64,000 bases of DNA. It comes from Strongylocentrotus purpuratus (lineage: Eukaryota > Echinodermata > Echinoidea > Camarodonta > Strongylocentrotidae). The notes under the pieces are model-generated. The model saw only the letters and a list, made by a program, of their open reading frames with translations, had not been told where the DNA came from and did not search any database. Shown piece by piece: positions 1 through 10,816 of the stretch. The DNA lies in the NCBI RefSeq assembly GCF_000002235.5, contig NW_022145611.1, positions 12,481,382 through 12,545,381 on the forward strand. The letters are read 5' to 3'. Within the stretch, counting starts at the first letter, position 1, and each line of letters starts with the position of its first letter. The position numbers were made by a program, and so were the translations under genes.

Positions 1-3000
1 GCCAGGCTACTCTAAGAGCTGGAGAGACCCTCTTCTCTCTGTATACCCATCTCTTTAACATCTCAAGGACCATTAATACCACCAGCGCACTGGAGAAGAT
101 CAAGAAGCTAAGATGGGCTACTGCCGAGGTATCATAGAATAATGGTCGCTGCCGGGCACCAAATATTCGAATCCCGACTGAAAATCGTATTAAAAACAGT
201 TTGTTGTATTAAATATTTGCTAATACAGACACAAAATCAACTAATTTATTTCATACATGTACACCGACTGCTCCCCCCCCCAAAAAAAAAAAAAATCATG
301 CCAAGAAATTAAAGAAATGCAGACGTGTTGTTTTATTGGGATTATTTTATTGTTTTATTTATTTGGATTTCGAATTCATTTATAGCTCAATCACAAAATT
401 CTTTAAATGTTTCTCTTTGCCAAATCAAAAGCATGATCATTCATTCATTTTAACACGGGAGATATAAGGTATTGTTTCCTTTTGTTTGGATGCTGGAGGC
501 TGAGGATATAGAGGTATTGATGAGAATGATACTGGGCGATAAGGAGATAAATATAGAGAACATTGTTAGAGTAAAATAAAAAAAAAATGCATACAAATCC
601 TTTTGAATAGACCCCCCCCCCCCTTCCTTGTGCAAAGTCATGAGTTTTCACCTTTATCGACTTTCTTTTTCGATTATATTGACGATGTTTTATTGGTTGC
701 CCTTATTGTTAATGGAACATTTTATTATGCAAAAAATAGCCGTGATCATCAAGATTGCGTATTATATGATTCTGGCAAAATGAAGAAGTTACTTGCATTT
801 TACTTCTTGAGAAGATGTTATTTTGAAAATGGAAGTAAATAAAAGAATCTTCACTCGAACATGTTACAGGTGCAACATCACGACGGCGTCACGGGAACAG
901 AAGCCCCTGTGGTGCGTGACATGTATATCAGTCACCTACGTGACGGCAGTCAAGCTACCATAAGTGTGCTGACGGATATACTTAATGAATTGACGCAAGT
1001 TAACGCAAGGGAGACGGAACACCACAACGAAAGATATAATGTACTCGGGTTAAAATCAGGTATGGGGTAGACATAAGGGAAGGACAATTTCACATGTACA
1101 TTTTCTTGTAACCAATTATGAAAGAATAAGAGTTATGAGAATATAAGAAAACTGATTTAAAAAAAAAAAAATTGGTGTCATGAATGGCACATGTCGAGGA
1201 CAATTCTAAGCATATTAAAACGGATTTGGGATGTAAGTCTGTACATAACGGAAGTGAAATGACGAACATGACGAAGGAAATTTAAATTAAATCATCTTTC
1301 CAAAGCAGAAGGGAAGGTTACGAGGGTGTACATTGGTGACAAAATTTTCACCTAAAAGAGCGATGCGGCCTTAAAAAAAATAATTGTTGATTCGTTTATC
1401 ATATTCATAATAATATATGTATTTTATTTTTAAGGAAACCAAACCAAGCCAAACGAATTAGGAAACTCCATTTGAATAAAGATATTGGCGCGTTATGGTT
1501 CCCCCTTTCTATTCCCACAATGAAGTATGTACACTTCCTTTCAAACATGCACAATTTTCATAATGCATGTATCAATGAACATAAACTTAAAATGAAATTA
1601 TAAAATGAGAATGGTGAAAATACATACTTGCTGGTATGGACTCGGGGTATTCGTCGTATTTGAGATGAGTGGATTTCCATGACATCCGCTTACTATTCAG
1701 GTCAGTTCCCCGTTTCATAAAACTAATCTTAAATAAGAACAGTTACATTTCTGACGAGTTTACCAACAGCCAATCAAATGCACTTATTTCAGTAGCTACC
1801 ACAATTATCATAACTCGTTATTGATCACAAGTTTAATGAACCGTCCGTCCCCTGCTTAGCCACCCCAGATGGGCGGGGCCCCGTTTATGTCCCAAACATG
1901 GTTCATGGACTCTTTTACTCTGTATTTTAATTCCACGGCTTTGTCGAGGATTCCTATCAATTCATTCTAAATGGTAACGGTGACTCGTTGCCCATGTTTT
2001 TTTTTTCTCTCTCTCTTCTTCTTGATCTTAGAAATTAGTGAAGGCAAGAGCACTCTAACCTACGCGGTCTACAACTCTCTCGGATGGACCGTTCGACGCC
2101 TAGTACGAATTGAAGTTAACTCGCCCAATGTGACGGTCCTTGACGCACGGGGTCAACCCGTCATTAGCCAGGTTTGTTACGTCTGTTGCACATGGGGCGT
2201 CATTTTGACTGCGCTATTAAATGCGCTAATATAGCCTATACAGGAGCTTTAGAGCATGCACAATTTTCAACAAATTTGTCAACGATAACTTCCTACAGTA
2301 ATTGCCCCCAACACGAAAGAGATCATGATATTTGATTTTAGAAATGTAAGGGCATCTTGTATTGAACCAATTAAGATGAATGGTGAATATATTGAAAAAA
2401 ATATACCTACCTCATAGGTACAGTTATAAATAGCAAATTCTTGTGGACAGAACAATGTATGGTTACTCCGGGAAAAGCACAGCAAAGAATGCATGTATTT
2501 CCTACGAAAAATGAAGTCCTTCCTTGTGGATAGGACAATTCTTAGTTTGTTTCATGTTTCGATAGTACAGAGTGTTATTTTGTGTAATGATATCGTACGG
2601 TTTGCAGCTTGTACTACAGGGGATCTTGCAAAATTTAAAAAATGCCTGTTGTGACAGTGCAATTGAAATTGCTTTATCACTCAAATCATTTGTTTATTGT
2701 ACCGTTAAAACATGACATGACTACAAAGGCAATGTGTCTAGCATAGCACCATCTATTGCTACATACACTTGATACTTGATAAGAGGACACTTTTTTCTTC
2801 TTTTTTTTTTGGTCTCGAAATTTGAAAATTTGACATTTTGCTCCGTTGGGGGGGGGGGGGGTAAGGTCAGCTTTTTTAGGTCAGCCATGGGAATATTTTT
2901 TTTTAATTTTTTTTAAAAATAAATAAATAATAATAAAATAAAAAAATTAAAGGGGGGAGGGGGTTTTAGGGGGGTTGGGGGGGGGGGTTTACACACAGAA

Positions 3001-6000
3001 AAATACCAAAGGGGGGTTTAATCCCCCAAACCCCCCCCCCCCCCTGTGTACGCGCCTGTACGCCTCCATTATGCTGTTATGATGTATGTTCATTTGACCT
3101 TGTATTAAGAAGATGAATAGATGAAGATACTGCTAAATACTTTGAAGGTCAATTATGAGAGTGCTGAAGCACTAAGTAGAGATTTAAAATGTATTATTTT
3201 TTTAGTTCATTGTTTATTCAAGCTATAGTTCAGTCTAGTTGATACACTTGTAGTGTGAGTTTGTAAATTATGTAAAGCCATAATGCAGATGGACTACAAT
3301 AGTAACTGAGGTTATTTTAATAGGTTATATAAAGGTCATAACACAATGTACATTTATGAGTTTCTCCAAGAGACTGTATCATTGCTATGAATTTGATGAT
3401 GCTTTGATGTACTTGTATTTTTTATCCTTTATTTGGGTCATTATTCCACAATTTTCACGGAATGGAATGGTGTTTATTCGATTTTTTAGTAGGTCCATGA
3501 TTTTAATACACAGTTCGTTTTTTTTCATTCACCCTTTGTATTATCCCTCTCATACCGCATAGCCGCATCCACATCTAATTAGCCTATATACATGCTTGTA
3601 AAATACGTTTTGAACTGAAATAAATTGTGTTATGACGTCTTAAAGTTGTTGGGATTTTTATCGGGGGGGGGGGGGGTTAAGATAGAAGCATTACTTTGAA
3701 ATTGATACCAGAAAAAAGATGACAAAAGAGAAAAGTCTTTGCTGACGTGTTACCAATTTTCCCTTTAGGTAAATCCGCCGTCGAATGGGAGTCAACTGTA
3801 CCAACTTTACTTCTTTGCAACCATTCCACCTATCGGCTACCAAATATTCGTCCTTTTATTTATCAACGAAAACCAACGTCTTTTACAAAGCCAGTGTCCC
3901 ACTGTGAGAAGTTACGGTGCCGCCACCGAGGATGCGGGAGGCATGGATGAAGGAGAAGGGCGCGGTGATTCAGAAGGAGATGAAATATCGATCGAGAATG
4001 AATGCTACAAAATATCTTTTGACCGTTCCACGAATGCACTGTCGTCGATAACAAACAAGTGAGCGAGTGAAGTCAAAAAGCATTTCTTAGTTTTCAGGTA
4101 ATCATCAGTGGAAAACTATGGTGGCCCTGAAGGGACATCGCGAATAGACTAAATCGTGAAAAATATGCGATAAAATTCACGATATCGTCAATTTTATCGC
4201 ATATTTTTCACGAAGAAATTCACGAAATTGACGATATCGTGAACTTTATCGTGAACTTTTCACGATGAAATTGACGATATCGTGAATTTTATCGTGAAAA
4301 GTTCACGATATAAAGTTCACGATATCGTCAATTTTATCGTGTACTCTATCGTGTACTCTATCGTGTACTCTCCTGACGGGCGCTTCGTAAACAAAACCAG
4401 CCCTAGCTGGGGGAGACAGAGAGAAGGACAAAAGGGAAAGGGAAAGAGAAGATAAAAGGAAAGAAAGAATAATAAGAAGATAAGAGGGAAACGGGGGGGG
4501 GCGAAGGGCTCTTGCCTCCTCCTCACTCCCCGCCAAAAAATAAATCAGAGAGAGAGAGAGAAGGGAAAGGGAAAGGGAAAGAGAAGATAAAAGGAAAGAA
4601 AGAAGAGGAAGAAGAAGAAAAGAGGGAAACGGGGGCTAAGGGCTTTTGCCTCGTCCCCCCGCCCCCCGCCAAAAAATAAATAAGAGAGAGAGAGAGAAGG
4701 AAAGGGAAAGAGAAGAAAGAAAGAGAAAAACGAAAAAGAGGGAGAATAGGAAAGAAAGGAAAAGAAAGAAAAGAAAGGAGGCAAGAGCCCTTCGCCCCTG
4801 TTTCCCTCTTTTCTTATTCTTTTTCCTCTTCTTTCTTTCCTTTTATATTTTCTTTCCCTCTCCCTTCTCTTTCCCTTTATGGCGGGAGGGGGGAGGGGGA
4901 GGTAAGAGCCTTTCGCCCTTCCCCCGTTTCCCTCTTTCCGTCTTCTTCTTCTTTCTTTCCTTTTATATTTTCTTTCCCTTTCCCTTCTCTCTCTATCTCT
5001 CTCTCTCTCTCCTATTTATTTGTTGGCGCGGGAGGGGGGAGGAGGCAAGAGCCCCTCTTTTCTTCTTATTCTTCTTCCTTTCCTTTTTTATTCTCTTTCC
5101 CTTTCCCTTCTCTCTCTCTCTCTCTCTTATTTATTTTTTGGGCGGGGGGATGCAAGAGCCCTTCGCCCCCGTTTCCCTCTTTTCTTCTTCTTCTTCCTCT
5201 TCCTTCTTTCCTTTTATCTTCTCTTTCCCTTTCCCTTTCCCTTCTCTCTCTATCTCTTATTTATTTTTTTGGCGGGGGTGGGGAGGGAGGAGGCAAGAGC
5301 CCTTCGCCCTTCCCCCGTTTCCCTCTTTCCTTCTTATTCCTCTTCTTTCTTTTCTTTTATATTTTCTTTCCCTTTCCCTTCTCTCTCTTATTTATTTTTG
5401 GCGGGGGGGGGGAGGCAAGAGCCCTTCGCCCTTCCCCTGTTTCCCTCTTATTCCCCTTCTTTCTTTCCCTTTCCCTTCTCTCTCTCTCTCTCTTATTTTT
5501 TTATTTTTTGGCGGGGGGGGGGGGGGGGAGGTAAGAGCCTTTCGCCCTTCCCCCGTTTCCCTCTTTCCTTCTTCCTCTTCTTTCTTTCCTTTTATATTTT
5601 CTTTCCCTTTCCCTTTCCCTTCTCTCTCTCTCTCTGATTTATTTTTTGGCGGGGAGTGAGGAGGAGGCAAGAGCCCTTCGCCCCCCCCCCCCGTTTCCCT
5701 CTTATCTTCTTATTATTCTTTCTTTCCTTTTATCTTCTCTTTCCCTTTCCCTTTTTTCCTTCTCTCTGTCTCCCCCAGCTAGGGCTGGTTTTGTTTACGA
5801 AGCGCCCGTCAGGATCGAGAGTACACGATAGAGTACACGATAGAGTACACGATAAAATTGACGATATCGTGAACTTTATATCGTGAACTTTTCACGATAA
5901 AATTCACGATATCGTCAATTTCATCGTGAAAAGTTCACGATAAAGTTCACGATATCGTCAATTTCGTGAATTTCTTCGTGAAAAATATGCGATAAAATTG

Positions 6001-8418
6001 ACGATATCGTGAATTTTATCGCATATTTTTCACGATTTAGTCTATTCGCGATGTCCCTTCAGGGCCACCATAGAAAACAGTCAAATCAGATACTAGTAAC
6101 CTATAGGGTAAAAGATACACGAACGCACAGCGGTGTTATCTAACTCGGTACTTCTTTAAGCCGATCTGTCTGGGAGACGATTATGTCCTCAATATGAATG
6201 GACGCTGCTACTAATTTATTGTATTGTGTATTCTCATCATAATCCCCTCACCGCAGGAGGAAATATACATGTGCTCTTAAGCTTACTTTAGCCACCTTTT
6301 TCTCACGATTTTTCTTCTTCTCATACTTTCTTCATGTTTTCTCAGTACAAAACAAAAATATGTTCTTAGAAGTTTATGGAGTAAATGTAAGAATGTAAAC
6401 TGTCCACTATCGTCACTTTATCAGTTCCTACATGATTTATGCTCTATTATGATTCAGACAAAACGGCAAGACCACTACAATGAGCGCGGGATTCCTGGAG
6501 TACCATGTCTTCCACGACGTATTGTACGGCCAAACGTCCAACAACTACGTATTCAGACCCTACGGACCTGCCACGGTAATCGGCAGCGTCAGGACTCAAC
6601 TTAATGTCAGCACGGGTGTCCTCGTAAACGAGACAACACAACATTTCTATGGGTAACAACATCGTGCCAAGTTGCATGACGAGGCGTCATTTCGTTTGCG
6701 GTAATACGTGCGATAATGCGTGCGCTAATTATACGTGCGCTAACACGTGCGCCAATACGTGCGCTAATTATACGTTCGCTAATACGTGCGCTAATCGATT
6801 ATGCGAATTAAATTAATCCCGTTGATTTCGTGTTGCGTCGTGTTTCGTGTTGACTTTCATGGCGCGCCAAGGACCACGCCATTTGATGTCTCAGTCAGGC
6901 AAAATTAATGATGCCACGTGTCAAACGGGTATCGCTCTTCTTGAATTTTACGGCACTCTTCAGCAGTGGCGTATTAAGCAAAAACTTCTGGGGCGAGACA
7001 CAAATCCTCATCACCTTGCGCCAGGTGGCTTAATGATATTGGCAAAAGCGAGGAAAAAACTCAGGAAATCATGTCATTTCAGCAATATTTGTAAATCACT
7101 TTAGAAACAAATCACATTTGAATTTTATTTCGGGACCAACTGCCTACCCCTCCCCCCCCCCCCCCCCCCACCCCCATCAGTACGCCCATGCACTTCAGTA
7201 TGTGAAGGGATATATTTCTAATACTTGAAAGTATTGATATAATCATATACAGGGAAGTTTTTCTTCTCACAATCTATTCTAGGCTGAAAAACACTTGTTT
7301 TTCAATTTCTTTGTGGTATTGATTTATTTCAAAAGTATTTGCATAGTCATACTCTGGCAGCATATTTCTTCTGGTATTCTTTTCTAGGCTGTTCGATGTG
7401 GAAAGTCGCTATTCAGTGACCATGCGATTGATCAACGATGCAAGTGGACATCCTGATAAGCTGTCGTGCAGCCATATTGAAGTGGACTTCAAAGTTGGTC
7501 CTCTTTCTATGAACAAGGAACTCGTTTACAGGTATGTTATAATTAACGAAAAATGAGGTAAGATGATGGTGCGATCATTAAAAACAGATTATTAATAAAT
7601 GCTATTACTACATTTTTTATGGTGTAAAATAAAATTGCGATATGTGTTGTTTTTTTAAAAAGCAAATTAGAATCAAAAGAAAATGGAGAGGCAAAGAGCG
7701 CATTATAATATATACCCAAAGAGGACAAAGGAGAATTTAAAAAATGAGGAAAATGTATGATATACGGTTAGTCTGTAAACTACTATGTACCCTATAGTAA
7801 TACGGTCCTAGAACTCGTATTGGATTTGTGAAAAAAAATTACAGACATTTACAGACCATTTTGATCTAAATCCCATTGCATCCACACGGTTCTCGATCTG
7901 AAATTTGAATGACATTATAAACTCAAAATAGATATCGACAGCGTATAATTTGGAACATTACAATTCTACAAAATGACTTATACATTTTAATGTTTTACTT
8001 ACCTATCATTACCTATCATAACCTGTACTTATTCCACCGATAGTTCGGATAATATTGTTAAAGAAAATTAAGTTTCTTTATTACATGTATATTATGTTTT
8101 AAAAAAAAAACATTTTGGACATGAAGTTATTATTGTTTGTATATTTTGTGTTACACCTTATATATTCTTTGTTATTCAGTTATATTTGGAAAAATGCAGA
8201 AATAAAATAAAATCAAAATATCTTACGTTTTTCCTTTCAGGTTTTCTACATTGCTAAAGTCTAATGGTAATCTGTACGCTGATGTTAATGCCTTCCAAAC
8301 TATGAATAGGTCTAGGCGCCACGGTGCAACCATTGCACAGGTAAGCTATATCAAACGCTGTCCTTCCCCGTGTCTCTTTCTTCCTTTCTCTCTCTGTCTC
8401 TCTCTGTCTGTCTCTGTC

Positions 8419-8471
<53 letters not shown>

Positions 8472-9863
8472 GACTTGTTTTCTGTATAATATTTGTCATA
8501 TAATACGATGTTACTTCATTAAAATAACACACATTTTAGACTAAAAATCATGCGAAAAAGTTTTAAAAGAAGAGCGAAAGATGCATGCTGTAACGCAGCA
8601 ACAACATAATGCATTAGTCATATACATGACTTTGTAAATTGTCCATTGCTTAAATCTTTAACATATTCAGCCAAAATCAAAATAGTATGTACAGTTAAAG
8701 ATATAAACGAGAGTGAGGAAAGAGATCGTCTAATCTTTATTTGACTTTAAATTATTCTACTATTTATATTTTGATCGCACAACATTATAGGATTAATCAA
8801 TTACGCCGACAATCTTGTTGTTACCACGCAACTCATCGCCTGATACTGTTTTTTTTTTAAAATTTCATTCTGATTCTCAACAGAACTTCTACCCAATGGT
8901 AAGCTCGGCCTACATAGAGGATGCTTCCAACGATGAGAGATTGATGCTGCTCTCTGAGAGGAGCCATGGAGTCAGCAGTCAGAGTGATGGAGATATCGAG
9001 GTCAGTTCCTACAGGGGCGGATCCAGCAATTCCTCTTGTTTCTGTTTGCATAGAAAGGGGGCACGCATATAGGGGCGTGCTCTCCCGTATTCACCCTAGC
9101 TGCAATAGTTATGTTACTTTGTGTTAAAAAGTTTAAATAAAGATTTATTTTTTGGACGAAATACGGAGGTGATTTGTAGATACCGAAGAACCATCCGATG
9201 ATCATGATGATTGATGAAAGTAAATGCATCAGCATGAAACCACCTGAAAGAATGCATAGTTAGAAATGGTTATTATGATGAAAATGGGGGAGAACTGTTA
9301 GGTGCAGTGCAAGTGTAGCAAAGGAGGAGGAGGCAAAGAAGATGAAACAAAGGGGGTCGGTGGATAGAATAGAAAATCTGAAAGATGTCCATTTGTTCAT
9401 TTTTGCAGGTCATGTTGCATCGCAGAGTAGTCAACAACGAGTTCGAGACCCACAATTACAACCTCACCTTGGAGGAACCTTCTGTAGCAACATCCACGTT
9501 CTGGCTGTTGCTAGGCAACGCATCCACGACATCGGAGCTTCGTCATCGCAGCTGGCTTCAGCTCGAGAACCCACCGGTCGCTGTACAGCTCGGGTCAGGA
9601 TGGTCGTCTGTGAAGGAAGGTACAGTTAGTACCTGAAACCCCCTCCCTCTCAGTGGCTGATTATTTTGTCTAAAGCAAGCTGGCGTTTTGTTTTTCCATT
9701 TTTTCATCAAATAATTGTTTGACCCAAATATTGGCTTGATTTTCATCTTCAGTAACTACATTTTGTTTGTCTTTGTGCCAATTTAAGGGAAAATAAAGGA
9801 AGAGGGAGCAAGAGAGAGAGAGAGAGAGAGAGAGACAGGCAGAAAGAGAGAAAGAGAGAGAAG

Positions 9864-9894
<31 letters not shown>

Positions 9895-10778
9895 AGTGCA
9901 GATATATTTCAATAATACTGAAAAAATAATTTGGAGGAGGGGGAGAAACAGACACAGAAACACAGACCGTATAAGAGGAAACGGAAAGAAAGAAAAGAAA
10001 AAAGTTGATGAAAGAGAAGGTAGGAGGGGAGAAGGGGAAATCAAAGAGAAGAAGAAGATTACAAGCAAGGTCAGGATTAACGAAAGGAAGGCACAAATAA
10101 TTAGAAGTGAGGGCGAGAGAAAGGAAGAAACAATGAGCTTCAGACAGAGAAATAGACAGAAGTAAAGAAGTATAATTATTCAATTCTTCACGCAGAACTT
10201 CTGTTATAACATTAATTTTCTTTCAGTAAACTGGTCAGCCTTGCAATCCCGGAGGTTTCATTCTGCTATAGCAAATGTGTTACCAAAGAACATTCATCTT
10301 CTCACCTTCAAAACACCAGGCTGGAATTACAACGTCTCTGCCAAAACCAGTCAATCTACGGGTAAGTCGTAGAACAAGGCAACATCAGTCATTTGGCATT
10401 GGGTCATATTATGATAAGCATGAATAACGCCCAAAGAGGCAGATTATTTGCTTTAAAAAATAATTAGGTTTCGATTGAGCTGCTAGTGATCTTCACGTCT
10501 TGTCGAAATTTTTTGTGAATTCTTCTCTCAGATTTGATAATGAAATGAAAGCAATCAAACAGTTACTATGGAATTATGTTAGAATCAATTAGCAAAGTGT
10601 ATTGATTATGCAACGGTCTATTTTGAACGGAGGGATCTCCATACCACCATATAATAATGTGCATGCTTTCTTGCTTCCATCTTTTTCTCGTATTACCCAG
10701 TCCTCATCTATATCACTCTCCCTCCCCCTTTTCTAGTCCCTCCCCCCCCCTTTTTTTTTCTCTCTCTCTCTCTCTCTT

Positions 10779-10816
<38 letters not shown>

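Noticed and set aside
1715-1845. Possible miniature element with CCCGTTTCATAAAACT-like ends
   Set aside because: The ends pair poorly and there is no second copy or target duplication in the window.
4646-5659. Open frame of 337 residues and overlapping frames on both strands
   Set aside because: It lies wholly in the tandem purine/pyrimidine units of the foldback element; composition is simple repeat (Ser, Phe, Pro, Leu) and no domain is present.
8251-8544. Ser/Leu-rich frames over CT tracts (also 9749-10183, 10657-10905, 24701-24994, 60518-60989, 63499-63948)
   Set aside because: Translations of dinucleotide repeats with no splice or homology support.
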